Positions 1 through 12,877 of a stretch of 64,000 nucleotides of DNA are shown here, piece after piece; position 1 is the first letter of the stretch, and each line of letters starts with the position of its first letter. Under the pieces are notes generated by a model. It was not told the origin of the DNA. It worked only from the letters and a program-made list of their open reading frames with translations, and did not search any database. Source of the stretch: Heterobasidion occidentale (taxonomy: Eukaryota; Basidiomycota; Agaricomycetes; Russulales; Bondarzewiaceae); the NCBI GenBank assembly GCA_039111635.1, contig JBCAQO010000001.1:1736001-1800000 (forward strand). The letters are read 5' to 3'. Position numbers and translations under genes: made by a program.

Positions 1-16
1 AGCATCTCGTTTTGCT

Positions 17-2869
17 CTATGACGCCGGGGAGAGGGGGCGGAAGGGGAACAGGGGGTGGTCCAGGCTGGCGAGGGAAAGGAGGTGAGCACAGGGCATCGG
101 TGCGATGCGAGGGAGGCTCACTGCTGGCCGGTCTGGTGGTGGCTCTTTGAACCACTCAAAGTCTGCGTAGTCCGGCTCGCCACCAAAGTCGACTGTTTCT
201 GCGGCCTTGCCGAGTGCGTTTAAAGCTGTTTCCATATCGAGTTCGTGAGGGACAGTGTTCAGTGCTGGGGTAAACTCCTGCGCTTAGGGAAAGGGCGAGG
301 GGGAATCGGGAGAACCGGGGGGGGTAGAGTCAAAGACGGGTGTCACTGTCACCAGCAAGGGGAGGTGAGCGCCAAGGCCAAAGACTGAGAGAGGTCAAAC
401 GACAGTCTATGCTCACCAGCAGAAATGATATCGAGCGGCGGGAGAAGCGTAACGGTGCGTTCAGATGGGACTGACGGCTGGTCGGATGTATCAGAGAAGA
501 GTTCGGGTTTACGAACGGGGCCCTGCGTAGATGCCTGAGTCAGGCACAAAGACATACACGGTTCAGAACCGAAAACACAAACTTTGAAATATGGATTCTC
601 CTTGTAGCTTCTAGATTTGGTCGAAGGCGCACCACGAGAACGAGACTTTTTTCGGCTTTCGACTATGGAACGTCGGTAATGTGTGATGGTCGCGCGGGTG
701 ACAGACGAGGTGCGAGAGCGGGGAGATCTGTATGGACGTGAAGGGGAACTGTTGGGCCTGAAAGACGTCGAAAATGAAGAGGACGAGGTGCGGCGTGAGC
801 CGACGGGAGAAGTGAGAGTGAAAGTGGAGTCCGAGTGTAGGTGGATATCCGATTCTGGGGTCGTCAGAGTGGTCTCAGATGAATTGAGGTCGTGAATGGC
901 AACGCGTCCCTTGATATACACGACTTCGCTAGCAGGATGTGGAAGGGGCAATGCCGACGGAACTGGGAGGGGGGAGGGAGAAGGTGGTGGACGAGCCCTC
1001 TGGGTATCGAGATCGATGGTATCGGTATCCGAGTCGGTCTCCTGGACGAGTTCTTGATCAAGTTCAGTCACGTCTGAGTACACAGATTGCGGCGATGGGG
1101 TACCGAAATGACCCAAGGACTTTTCTAGCTCCAAGACGTTTCGCGACAACCAAGAGGGAGAAGGAGGGGCCCAAGATGTGGCTGTCGAGCAGCGGAACTC
1201 GCTAGCGGTGTAAGCCGGGGACGCGGTGAGCTCTGCGGGGTCGACACAGGCGTGGACGATGGCGCCTTGATATTGGGGAGGCGGGAGGGGCAGCGGTCGA
1301 GTGGGGCGGGGAGGGCGAGGAGGGTCTGCTGACGCGGTCGATGTGACAAGATTGACGGGTTCGGAATGGGAGCGCACGTGGCCACGGGGACTGGGGAGGG
1401 ATGGCGTGGACTGAAAGCGAGATCGAGGGCTGGATGGGTCGTGGCGAGGGATGGAGCCTGTGAGAAGGTCCTCGAGAGAGTGATAAAAGGACGAGAGGGA
1501 ACGTTGTGGATGGAAGGTGGCAGCACGGGAGGTACGAGGGCTGCTGTCGGCAGAGGAGAAGTCAATGACGAGCGCTTCCGGAACAAACTCTGGAAGGAGG
1601 TGGAAGGAAAGCCTGCGTTCCTCGGAAGATTCTGGGCGCGCTGCAGGAACGTGTGGCACACGCCGCCGACTCCTGTGCGGTCTATTCGAGGATATCTCAG
1701 ATATCGGCGTGCGAAACGAAGCACGCAGTGTGCTTTTCAGTGATCCAAAGCGCTTCAACGTCGAGCTCGTCTTGGTTCCGGTCGAGGTGGACGGTGCAGA
1801 GGGCGCGGGGGTGGCTGCACGTGATAAGGCGGTATGGAACGACGCGGTGGTGGAATCGGGGATAGTGTGTGCTATGGAAGATCGCGCGTCCACAGGATCC
1901 TTCTCGAGAATCGACTCTGCACGGAAAGGGTCCTGATCGTAGAACACGGACGAGTCGTCGCCGATGGGCGCGGGCGAGCGGTCGTGCGCGGTCCCGGCCG
2001 GCTTTGCCGAATCGACGGGGGTGGGAAGGTGGCTGGGCGGGTATGGGAAGTCGAGGATAAGCCTCAGGTCCTGCAAATCGCTGATGTGACGCGACGACTG
2101 GCGGGACTGCCGCGATGCTCGGCTCGAACTCCGTCTCCGGATCGACGTCGACGTCTTCTCCACCGGACTGTGAAACGACGAGGGGCGCGACAGCAGCGAC
2201 ACAGGATGCAGGGAATCGATGGGCGAACGATAGTTGCTCGGCGTCGCGAACGGATCAGAAATGTCGCTCTGCTGGCGTGCACTGGAGAGGGTCCTCGAGC
2301 GCTCGGGTGGGACAATGGACAGTGCTTTGTCGATGGCATCGGCCAGAGAAGGGGATGGCTTAGACGGACCTGTAGGCACAGCGTCCGCAACAGGCCCCAC
2401 AGTTGGTACGTCTTCCCGCGAGACGGGCTCGATATCCTGCACCCCGTCACTCACAGCAGATGGGTCCTCCTCGACGACAGTGCTGAGGCCGTTGCTCCCG
2501 AATGAAAACAGGCGAGGATTGTCCGGGAATGGATGCGCGATAAAGCCTGAAGCTGGGACATCGGCAGCGCCGGTCGAGCTACGCAGAGAGCCCCGAAGGC
2601 TGCGCGCGAGTCTCGACCGAAAGGATTTCTTGGATGAAAACGTCGGGCCTCTGGCAAGTCCTTCAGATGGGGACCTGCTTGAGGGAAGGGCCCTGCGACG
2701 GACTCTCCGAGCTAATTAGAGTGCTCCTGAGCCCTGACCCGGCGTGAAGAAAACGTGGAGGCCTGGCGTTGTAGGTCCCATCCGTGGAACGGTCAACAGA
2801 AGGCCAGTTACCTCGTGTCTTGCGATCATCCTCGTTGTGCCGAATGGTGAACAGCGTACAAAGCCTCAT
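17..2869 (-). CDS. Ser-rich disordered protein, unknown function; may continue beyond the left edge
   Basis: Not recognised. The start is placed at 2869: a short first exon (MRLCTLFTIRHNEDD...) ends in KTR, and a GT-AG intron ending at about 2717 joins it in frame to a long exon. That exon is open to about 600 and is very rich in Ser, Pro, Arg and Thr, with SRRRS-like basic runs, PPRPPRPTRPLPLPPP-type proline stretches and no globular domain or membrane segment. An intron near 545-592 leads to an exon with FSDTSDQPSVPSERT. A further exon (17-280, containing DMETALNALGKAAETV and DYADFEWFKEPPP) lies in the right direction, but its phase does not match the donor near 415. So either the gene is broken there by an indel or this exon belongs to a neighbouring gene. 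Such Ser-rich proteins are common in Agaricomycetes and are often phosphoproteins; that role is inference only. Confidence 0.55.
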
Positions 2870-4596
2870 GTATTGGGTGTAGAGAACTAAGTAATTGTGC
2901 TAAGGCCTTTTGCAAACCAACTCCTAAACGTTGCCCGTACTAATGCGATGTGACTGCGTGAATCTTGCTGCAGCCAATAGTCCCCTTACAATTCGGTCTG
3001 GCCAGTCCATTCGCCGGAGCATCCTGGTACGTAGAACGGTCATTCATATATATATAGGCGCGCTCACATGGGAAGTCGGTACCTTTCTGGAAAACGTGCC
3101 ATTCATTTCAACCATCCGTCATGACATGTACTGAGCGAAAGACTTGCGGATATCGCCCGCACCCTCCCAGAAGAGATACATGACCACAACGGTCCTACCA
3201 AGCAGCACTGTAGACGCCGTCAATACGCCTACTTACTCGTGGCACTCGCTATATGTGATCGATAGTAAGCATTGACGACATGGGAACTTACAGGGCGTAC
3301 GCAAGTAATGGTGTCTGGCGGTTCATCGAACCTTCCAGTCACATCTGTGCTTCATCAAGACGTTACACATGTCAAAACCACAAACGTTGTTTGAAAGCGG
3401 AGCACATACGCATCTAGAGAGGCTCCCCAGTTTCCCCGCAGACGAATTTAGCCTATTTCATGTTCAGCCCGCATCGATTCGCCTACGATAGGTCTGATTA
3501 TTTTCAGGCTGAGAAAAGTCTGGCATCTGGGAACAGTTCGAAAGAAGCAAAAACGACGTGGACATACCTCACCCGATCGACTCAGGTGCGAATGATGCGG
3601 CACTGCACCTCTTTTTGCGTCGTTACTGATGTTTTGGGGTGTTCGATATACGCTGCAACCTACTGAATTGACCAGAGCGTCGGCCGAGGGAGGTTGATGC
3701 TAGCTCGACGCTGCGCGACGACGGCTGTCCTCCGATCTGCGTCAAATTTCGATCGAATGAATCAATTTACCGCCCCTCATGCGGAGAAGTCTCGAAAAGT
3801 GCGGGGCATTCGTGTCGCGAAGCCATCCGCCAAGACGCGCCGCAGCCTTCAGCGCCTCACGACAATGCTGAGATATGTTCACCATAGTCCAGAAGGCATG
3901 TTCGAGGTTGACATGTTTACCATTATTCAAATCACTGGCTGCTGCGCCAGATGGTGGAGGTGGTCCGCGCATGATCACTTGTGAGAGCGGAAGGGGTGCC
4001 AGAGGTCTTGCAATGCGGGGAAGCAGGATATTGCCGATAGGTGTCAAAGGTACCGACATGTCGATCGCGTCGGCTCGGATATTCGGAACGAGCACGCGTT
4101 CTGCTTAGCGCAGTCGGGGACGGAGCGCAACTGGAGCGCATCAAAGAGCGCATCGTCCGTAACGACCTTTCGCCCGGTCACGACACCACGTTCTTGACCG
4201 CAGTGTACCTCGGGACACATACAGTAGACTCAAGCGCTGTAGTTGGTCGACTTCACTGCAGTTTCATCGGTCTAGCAATTTAACGATCCACTTTTAGCAG
4301 TAATCCCGCTCGAACACCCAGCCTTGGACTGCTGCAGAGTTCACGAAAATTGTCGGCCAAAATCTTTGACATCGATCGAGGACAGTCCGCGGTCGTGCTC
4401 TCGCCGCTGTACTGGTCTGACAGCCTGTCCGGACCGCAGGCATCACAGGGTATCACGGGGCTACCCCAGATGCTTCCCCACAAAATCCATTTATGCATAT
4501 CCCCTCACCAGATCTATCGGATGTGGAGTATGCCCTTGATATCCAGGAGGCCTTAAAAGGCTTGCGAACTTAGCATGATCCCTTGTCTGCCTCGTC
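2870..4596. other. Intergenic, no supportable gene
   Basis: About 1.7 kb between the Ser-rich gene (transcribed left) and the permease (transcribed right), so it should hold both promoters. A TATA-like run of alternating TA lies near 3046-3057. The longest open frames are a 117-codon minus-strand frame (3742-4095) and short plus-strand frames. None shows a recognisable motif, splice pattern or biased composition, and I do not call a gene. Confidence 0.5.
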
Positions 4597-6891
4597 ATGG
4601 CTCCCCCCGCTGGAACAACAGGCATGCTGCACCACACCCACCCTTCATTCGACGTCACTGATCGCGACTCCGGTCCACAGGTAGTGAGCTTTCGTTCGCG
4701 CGCTGGGCATTCGCATTCGCTCTCGTCACCAGCTTGTTCTTCACGTGTACGTCCGCAGTCTCTGGTCTTTGTAGCGTGCCTCACCCGTAAACTCTGACCT
4801 TCATCAGGGGGTTTCGCATACGGGGTGAGTTCGTTCGACGCACGCTTCCCTCATCACGCCTTTCTCACACCGTTGCGTGTAGCTTCTCGATGTCCTCAAC
4901 TCCCACTTCCAAACTGTCTTCGGTATCTCGAAGCTCCAGAGCACGCTCTTGCAACTTGCTTATTTTGTACGGATCATGTCTTGTCAATGAGGCGCCTATA
5001 CTCCACCTGACCGACGTAACGCTCTAGGGAGCGTACTTTGTGTGGGCGCCATTCGCGGGAATATTCGTAAGTGTATCGCCGTGTGTTGAACGTTCTTCAA
5101 TCTAACCCCGAATTTTAGATGAGACACTACGGCTACAAAGTAAGCGCTGACGAACCCCAGTCGACCAGCTATCCCTCATCATCACCTATCGTGCAGAAAG
5201 GCATCCACTTGGGTCTTACCTTGTACTCATTAGGTGAATCTTGATTACATCTATTTATACATCCACTCCTGACGCCCATCGTGTTACAAGGTGCCGTTTT
5301 TTTGGCCCTCTGCCAAATTTGAGAAATACGGCGGCTTCGTCGGATCTACATTCGTCATCGGTCCGTCATGCCCACTCGTTCTCAGATTCTTGCCTATCTT
5401 CATAATCGTTCTTGCGCAGGATGTGGATTGGCCACCCTTGAAGTCGCAGCCAATTCGTACATAGCTGTACTCGGCACGCCGCAATATGCGGCAATGCGGT
5501 TGAACTTCAGCCAAGGCTTCCAAGGACTTGCTTCGTTTGCTGGTCCTCTGATCGCTTCGACATACTTCTTCAAGGGAAAGAACGCGAACTCACTTACGAA
5601 CGTTCAATGGTAAGCAAAATCGTATCTATCTGGTAAAAAGATTTCAAAATTCATACTTGCTCTTAGGGTATACCTCGCGGTCGCTGCATTAGGGCTGCTT
5701 CTCAACATTCTATTCTTGTAAGTAAGTCTGAAAGGGGAAGATGATAGGGCTGACTTGTGGTATGACAGCTTCTGCGATCTACCTGAGATAACCGAAGAAG
5801 CTCTCGAAAAGGAGATCGAGGATGCTGGGCTCGTCGAAGATGACATTGGTCCCTTCTGGAAACAATACAGGTGTATCTTTGGTTTCGTAGCTCAGATGGC
5901 GTATTGGTACGTGTTCTATTGTTTTCGTCTGGAACGACTCTAACCATCTCATTTAGCGGAGCACAGATCACTGTCGCATCATTTGTAGTTAATTACCTTA
6001 CTGAACAAGGCGTGGGCATCGACCACTCCAAGGCCAGCTTGATGTTCTCATTTTGTCAGCTCACGTTCACGGGCGGGAGGTTCGTTTTCCTTTATCCTGG
6101 ACCGTTTCTACGTGTAGTAACAACCGAAAATATCTAGATTTATAGGAGTCGCCCTGCTCAAGTGGCTCGATCCTGCGCTCGTGCTCAGCGCTTATGGCAT
6201 TGCGTGCTGCGCGTTCTGTCTCGGCGTTGCTCTCGCGGGAGGCAACGGCGGCATTGCTTGCTTGTTCCTCTTGTTCTTCTTCGAAAGTATCTGCTATCCA
6301 GTATGTAACCACTTATCGCATTTATTTATGCAGATCTGACACCCTCGTTTCCAGTGCATCTTCACTCTGGGAACGAAGAATTTGGGGGTTCATACCAAGC
6401 GTGGTTCTGGCCTCATCGTCATGGTACGCCACCATCTACAAGTTCTCATTTACTCTGTGAAAATTAATGCCGTTCATGATAGGGCGTGGGAGGGGGTGCA
6501 TGGTACCCGCCCGCACAAGGCGCTCTGGCTGACAAGACCTTCACGCGTCATTCATATCTCGTTCCATTCTCTGGCTACGTAGCCATGTCTGCCTACGCCA
6601 TGTACGTCCCTTCGCTACCCATAGACAGCGGCGATGCTGACCACAAGGCGTTTGTGAAACAGCGGCCTCGTCATCGACCAATCCATCAAGCGTGGCTTCC
6701 ACTTCCGCAACATCGACGAGCTCTCCCAGACGCGGATCGCCATGGCGTCTGCTTTCCCGGAAAGCGCACTGGTGGTGGACGGCGCGCTGCCAGCCTCGGT
6801 TGAGCAGGCGTGGGCGGGCAAGAATGGGAGCAAGCACGCCGCCTCTGTCGAGAAGGAGAAGGATTCTATCGAGTATAAGGAAAACGCATGA
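4597..6891 (+). CDS. L-fucose/hexose permease-like MFS transporter (FHS family)
   Basis: Multi-exon gene encoding a major facilitator superfamily proton symporter of the FucP/FHS type, expected in the plasma membrane and importing L-fucose, glucose, galactose or a related sugar. Spliced exons give FALVTSLFFTWGFAYG, LLDVLNSHFQ, a helix with GAYFVWAPFAGIF, then FVIGCGLATLEVAANSY and VLGTPQYAAMRLNFSQGFQG. These are the hallmark FHS segments, where the Asn/Glu in helix 4 and the RLNF.Q.F motif line the sugar path. Later exons supply the remaining helices (VYLAVAALGLLLNILFF, GAQITVASFVVNYL, FIGVALLKWLDPALVLSAYG). The protein ends in a hydrophilic tail with IEYKENA. All introns (roughly ten) have GT-AG borders with consistent phase, so the gene reads intact. 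The start at 4597 follows a short untranslated stretch and is the first Met in frame. Substrate is inferred from family only. Confidence 0.88.
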
Positions 6892-7265
6892 GCTGTCGCA
6901 CCTGGGTGAGCGCGGACTGCTGTGATCTCCATCACATAGTTGCGTTAATGAGGATACCATACGATACGCAACGTTCACGTCAATGTCTTCTGTACGATTT
7001 GTACAAGCTTTCCCTAAAATGATACTGATTAATGACCCGTCCTCAGTTTTTATAAACCGAAGCAGCGGGATCTCACACCACCGTCTTGCACCTGTGATTC
7101 CATAAATATGGTCCGTAGTCTACAAGGGTCATGTTACATAGAGACACACACTTGCAAAACTTGTACAGTGGTATACAGACAGCCAATCTCAAGGACAAAG
7201 GACAACACAGCTAAAAGCATCGAAAACATGACAGCAACAAATACGGAAAGGCAAATTAAATGTCG
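6892..7265. other. Convergent 3' intergenic space
   Basis: 374 bp between the stop of the permease and the stop of the opposite-strand Lnt-like gene. It should hold the two 3' untranslated regions and polyadenylation signals. I see no gene or repeat in it. Confidence 0.5.
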
Positions 7266-9113
7266 TCACTGCAACAAAGGCTGCTCCTCGCCTCGCCTCT
7301 GCCTCCAACTCCGAATGGTGGCATTGAGTCTCGTTGCCAACTCCGGGACACTCTCCCTTAATGTCTGGTAAATTTCCACGAATTCTTCAAGCCCATATTC
7401 TCTCCTCACAAACTCCCCTGCCCAAACAAGCCCTACCAGACCCCACAGGGTCATGAGCGCGGTATAGTTACCGGCATATATGTACGCTGTGCGGCGCTCA
7501 TTAAACGGCCATTGAACACCAAGCGTCCTTGTCCAGGAGCCGCTCCCAATCTGCATGATCTCGTTCATGCCCCGGCCTGCGACGCCACTCACGCCGCCAT
7601 GCCCACCATCACAAAAAAGGACCATGCTACCGGCTTCCTCCGCTCGCGCTTTCGCCTGCCTCCATATTGCCAGCCCGACGTCCGGGTGCCAGGTGCGGGC
7701 GGGCGCAAGAATCAGGGCAGGCCGCGACGGGAGCTCAGCAAACGTGGACGGGGACGCGAAGTCAAGGCAGATGGATGCTGTCAAGGGAACTGGGCGTACA
7801 TAAGGCGGACTGTGAGACCAATCGCTCTTGTTAGTGTGAGCCGGAGGCGGCAGGGGTAGGTGGTAGACCGTGGGGGGATCATATGACGGAACAGCGCTGA
7901 ACGATTCGGCCACTAATGTGTGACCATCAGCGCATGATATGATACGAGGCTGCAGATATCTCACCAGGAACTAAGTTGCGCTTGTAGTACTCGAAGACCG
8001 GGCCATCGGGCCCGACGAGGACCAAACCAATCCGTTTTTTGTCTGTATGACTATGTCCTTGCCAGCCCGAAGGAGCATTCTCCACAAACGAAATTCCGAC
8101 ATAGGGTCCTTTTATCATCTGCCGGACCTTGGAAATGGCTTTATCCCGCTCGTCGGGACTCTCAAATGAACCGCGCCTTCGGGCCAGAGCATGATCTTGG
8201 CACCACTGGGTACTACACGTTGTGATTCGAGAATGAATCGATCAAGGGCAGAAGTGTGGTCATTGGGTTTGGGCGGCGGGGGCAGAACGCAGCCGACCGT
8301 GTGTGGGTGTCGACGAGGAGGAGAGAGGAGGGAGCGGAAGGGATGTACAAAATACGACGGTACTGCCAATAGGAGAAGCAATGTGGAGAGTGCGAAAATG
8401 GGTTTTGGACCCGACGAGAGATGAGGGGAAACATGACGTTGTTCGCTAGAGGGCTCGTCATCAATGTCAATGAGCTGCTCATCACGGAAATGGTCGAGCT
8501 GAGCGCGGCTACTCAACCACGTGCCGACCACATCCGAACCTACGACTGCGAAAGATGCTACCACCCAGTCGACTCCCCATGGCCCGAGGACAGGTTTCGT
8601 CCACTCGTAGCTTTCGATGCCCAAAACGGGACTCCACGTGATCAGCCTCCCCAGCGGACTTTTGAAGGCTAACGTCTGCCAGATGGTTGCCCAAAAAGCA
8701 GGAAAGATGACGACTCTAGAGCATGAAGAGTGAAGCTGCTGGCTTAACCGGATCTCCAAGCCTATTGTGGCTAGGGTGACGAAGGATACCAGAGACGATA
8801 TCAAGTGGAGCAATGCTAGAGACGTCCAGGCAGACGACAGTGCGGACGTAGCTGGGAGAACATGAGCCACGGTCGTCGCGAGCGACAGACAAAGCCAAAG
8901 AATAACGGAATGAAGTGTTTGCTGTCCAATGTTCAGGGAGAGGGCCTGGGAGACGTAGACGCGCACTAACGTCAATGTGATTGCTAGTGAGACGAACGAG
9001 GGCGATGGCCCTAAGGCGACGGAGGCAGATGCGAAAATGAAGAGAGGGAGCAGAACACTCAGCTGTTGAGTGAACATGGCTGAGGGTGAATGAGGGCTAT
9101 GTAGGACCACCAT
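7266..9113 (-). CDS. Apolipoprotein N-acyltransferase-like membrane nitrilase-family protein
   Basis: The N-terminal ~230 residues contain about six hydrophobic segments (for example SVLLPLFIFASASVALG, VILWLCLSLATTVAHVL, STLLLLLAVPSYFV). A carbon-nitrogen hydrolase (nitrilase) domain follows, then a final hydrophobic helix (ALMTLWGLVGLVWAGEFV). That order is the topology of bacterial Lnt. Catalytic residues are visible: Glu in LWPEGAV, Lys in YYKRNLVP followed by the conserved Glu in VAES, and Cys in TASICLDF. An intron of about 50 nt, GT-AG, sits between NLVP and VAES. The reading frame changes once, at a run of A at 8164-8166 that is one base too short to continue WPEGAVH into FESPDERDKA. 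Downstream of the break the family signature resumes cleanly, so I treat it as one gene. Start at 9113 (first ATG; alternative 9077). Fungi lack bacterial-type lipoproteins, so the physiological acyl acceptor is unknown. Confidence 0.8.
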
Positions 9114-9695
9114 GGGACCTGCGAGAGAGTTCGCTGTGCGACTCAAGCGGAGGGGATGTCGACTGCGCGGTTGATCACAGTTTGATCACTGGTTGTTGAT
9201 CGCGCAGTCGCTCACATCTAATCTAATCTCCGGTCAGTAGACCATGCCGCCCGGAATGTGTAGAGCAGCGTGGCATCGCGTATGCCGTCCGCGGCGCCGG
9301 CTACAGACACTCACGTTAGTCTTCTACAGAACGCGTCCCATAACGTGTGTAACCTCTTCTCGCAAATGTTTATCAATTTTCATCTAGCTGAGCCCTGCTA
9401 TCGGATGGGTCCAGCGTGCGGCAGCCATCAGCATTCCTTGTACTATTAGCGAACCAACCCGTGGGCTAGCCTCGGCGACATTGGTGATCCACATGTGGGT
9501 CCAAGTTCAACGTTTTTGCGTGATTTTTTCCCTCATGCGAATCTAATAGATGGAGTCGCATGATCCTCCTGCCTGATTACGGCTGCCCTTCTCGATACCA
9601 TGACCGTCCGCTCAGCAGAGTATTTAAGCTCCATACAATGCCTCATCTAATCCCAACGCCTTATTCTACGAATTTATCCCTCCCACACAAGAGCC
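9114..9695. promoter_or_regulatory. Divergent intergenic region with TATA-like box before the first CoA ligase
   Basis: About 580 bp separate the Lnt-like gene (leftward) from the first CoA ligase (rightward). A TATTTAAG element at 9621-9628 lies 68-75 bp upstream of the ATG at 9696, a plausible TATA box for the ligase. No other element is clear to me. Confidence 0.4.
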
Positions 9696-12456
9696 ATGGC
9701 AGAAATTTACTCCCGAGCACCCATTCCTTTCATCCCTGATAACTTGACGATTCCTCAGTTTTTCTTGGACTATCACCATCCACTGCGTCCCGTTCGAGAG
9801 GCCACTACGCCTATATTCATCGACGATGACAACGGGAGAAAGATAGGGCTAGAGGAAGTACGTTTGTCTTCTTCGTTGCTAAGTGTGCGCAAGCTAAAGG
9901 CTTTGTAGGCACGTACACGAGCATATGGTCTCGCAAACAGCTTGAGCCTCAGATTCGGCTTTGGTGCGTCGGAATTCTTCGTGTCATGGACAAGGATTGA
10001 TTTTCCCTTGCACGCACCGACCAGATCAAGAAGAAGTTGGTGAGTCTCTAGGTAACGAGGTGTTGCTTGACACATGAGTGACAGCTTCTACCCGTTTATA
10101 GTCTGTCTGTTTTCTCCAAATCATGTCGGTAAGCCTCGTTCCGCAATCTCGGATCCTCAACCCCCTAATCAGACTTCGCCGTTCTCAGATTATGCTGTCG
10201 TCCTTTGGGCAGTTCACCGACTGGGTGGTGTTATCACGTAAGTAAAGTTTGCGCCTCAAGGCTTTATATATCAAACAAGTCGATCGTACCAACGTGTCTT
10301 GCTTCGATTTTACTAGGCCCTCCAACGCGAGTTACACCACCGAGGAGCTCGTGCATCAGCTTCAGATCACATGCGCATCGTTTGTCGTCGTTCATTCGTC
10401 GTTTCTCCACACGGCAGCAGAAGCTTGCCGCCGAGTCGGGATCAGCTCCGAGCGTATCATCATACTAGATCGGGCCTCTTCCCCACTACACGCTACGCCA
10501 TCGCACCCATCTGTGCCCGAATTGATCGAGGACGGCTTGACTCAGCGATGCAATTTTGTCGAAAAAAGATTGGCGCCGGGAGAGGCCAAAATGAAGCTGG
10601 CACTGCTGTGCATGTCGAGTGGGACGACAGGAAAACCTAAGGTAATGATCACTGTCTTATGAAGAGAATGGCTGAACGTAGATTATCGCAAGGCGGTCGC
10701 AATAGCACACTATGCGCTGATTGCGAACGTGGTACAACTGGTCGCTCATCATAGCGACGCAGAAACGAAGTTGGGAACGCCCGCAGAGGAACGTAGGTTT
10801 AGGCGTGGTGATGTCGCGGTCGCTGGTGAGCTGTCTTCCTTTTGATTTGACGCGTGAATTGACAAGTGCTACCCAGTGCTACCGTTTTCTCGTAAGTCGT
10901 GTGCTCCTGTGTTCATTTTCACCTGTCTAACTTCTGAGAAGATATATATGGACTCGTAGTGATCGTATGTTCCTTTCAATCTCCCTTGATTTGATTTCCG
11001 ACTCACGATTGTCTCTAGCTTCATAAACCAATCTTTGAGGCAGTCAGTCAAATTAGCGTGGTATCTTGTCGAGCACTCTAACAGCGCTGCATGCAGATGG
11101 CTCTGGTCATTGTCCCTAAATTCGACTTTCCCCGCTTTCTTGACAGCATCGTGCGATACAAGATAACACATCTTTTGTGAGTGTTCTTGACTTCCTGGGC
11201 GTCTGCGAGCGATCTGAGAAATCCTCGGGCTATAGTGTTGTTCCACCCATGATCGTTCTTCTTTGCAAGGTACTCCCTGATCTGATCTCCTTGGGGCTAA
11301 AGTTAACTGGCGATTCGCGATGTTCAGCATCCGATCGTCAAGCAGTATGATCTTAGTCGCGTTCGGTTCTGCGTCAGCGGCGCGGCACCGCTCTCTTCCG
11401 AGCTCATAGGGCAACTGGCCTATATCCTACCGAGTTCGGCCATCGGGCAGGGATACGGTATTACACATATTTTAGTCGTTCGTTCGTTTACTAAGTGACG
11501 GTGTGCAGGCATGACAGAAACATGCACTGCCGTTACTTTGACCTCCGCATCACGGTGGGTTGATAGGTCTGGGAGCGTGGGCACCTTATTACCTGGAGTT
11601 GTGGCTCGTGTCGTGAAAGCAGATGGGACGTTAGCGAAACCCGGCGAGTCCGGAGAACTGATCGTTCACAGCCCGTCAAACGCTCTCGGTTACGTCGGTA
11701 ATGAGAAAGAGTATGTATTCTCCGAAGAACTTTCCGGGCTCTTTTTTGACTATATTGCTGTAGGACAAGTGCAACGTTCTCAAACGGGTGAGCCATAATA
11801 TCCGAATCTCGAAGCCTATTGTCAAGTTCTGATGGCTTTTGAATGGCCTTTAGATGGGTCAAGACAGGCGATGAAGTCATCTACAACGAATCTGATGATG
11901 AATTCTACATCGTCGATCGCCTCAAGGTCAGAGTTCATGATCTCAGATCAGACTCCTGGCGATCTGACCCTCTAGTTTTAGGAAATGATCAAAGTGCGAG
12001 GCTTCCAGGTGGCACCAGCAGAATTAGAAGGGCATCTGCTTGGTCACCCTGACATCGCCGACGCCTGCGTTGTAGGCGTGCCCGATGAATTCAGTGGCGA
12101 GATTCCCTTTGCATTTATCGTCATGCGTGCCCATGCCGCTCAACGCATCCACAATAGTGCATGGGAAGCAGATAACATGAGATCCGCCATTTCGAAGGTA
12201 AGCTGCTGACATTTATAGACTTGGGTGATGCTCACCCCGGGGGTTTCCGCAGCATGTGTCCGACACAAATGTCAAGTACAAGTGGCTTACGGGTGGGGTT
12301 GAATTCCTCGACGTCATTCCGAAGACTCCCAGTGGCAAGCTGCTGAGGAGGCTGTTACGTGACAAGGCGAGAGCTCTGAGAGCGAAGGCAAAGGCCACAA
12401 ACCCCAGAGCGGAGACCAGGACCGAGGTAGCCATGGAAGCACGGGCGAAATTATAG
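9696..12456 (+). CDS. Acyl/aryl-CoA ligase (4-coumarate-CoA ligase-like), peroxisomal; copy 1
   Basis: Adenylate-forming enzyme (ANL superfamily) that would activate a carboxylic acid with ATP and transfer it to CoA. Spliced exons, about 14 with short GT-AG introns, read through without a frame break. They give [23 protein letters not shown], the P-loop-like AMP-binding motif [13 protein letters not shown] (about 10605-10641), [66 protein letters not shown] and the C-terminal catalytic Lys in [15 protein letters not shown]. Length about 570 residues, typical for 4CL/phenylacetyl-CoA ligase-like fungal enzymes. The protein ends in ARAKL, so its last three residues AKL form a type 1 peroxisomal targeting signal. 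The start at 9696 is the first Met before the conserved LTIPQFFLD segment. A related gene with matching intron positions lies 6 kb downstream. Substrate (fatty, phenylacetic or cinnamic acid type) cannot be read from the sequence. Confidence 0.88.
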
Positions 12457-12877
12457 ACTTCAATGTTAGGAGAGGGTGGTTAGTAATTGTTTCCGTAGTC
12501 TGTACTCAATGTCTTCGTACTTTTAGTTTGTAGCGTCGTAGAAAATTTATGCTCATACCTCAACGCCAGAGGGCTGTGCCCATTGGATGAGCAATAAAGT
12601 CGTCAGAGAAACGAATAAGGCAACAACAGTGATATATGATACGAAAGCTTATCCAAGGCCAATGCGAGCTGTCCAGGATCGGCGCGGCAATTTCCGGTAC
12701 CGGGCCATGACGCGTCGGGACCCGGGAGTCGAGTGGGAGTCATGTCCGTCCTTTGAAGCTCGACGTACACATCCATCTTGAGTCTTTGATCTGCTTTTGC
12801 TTAGCCTCTGGACATCGAACTCCCAGACACGTTTTCCTTGCTAGCCCAGAAGTACATTGTGCCCTCCCACAGTCACC

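Noticed and set aside
5880..5905. tRNA-like string GTAGCTCAGATGGC
   Set aside because: It lies inside a well-supported permease exon, and no acceptor stem or anticodon arm can be folded around it.
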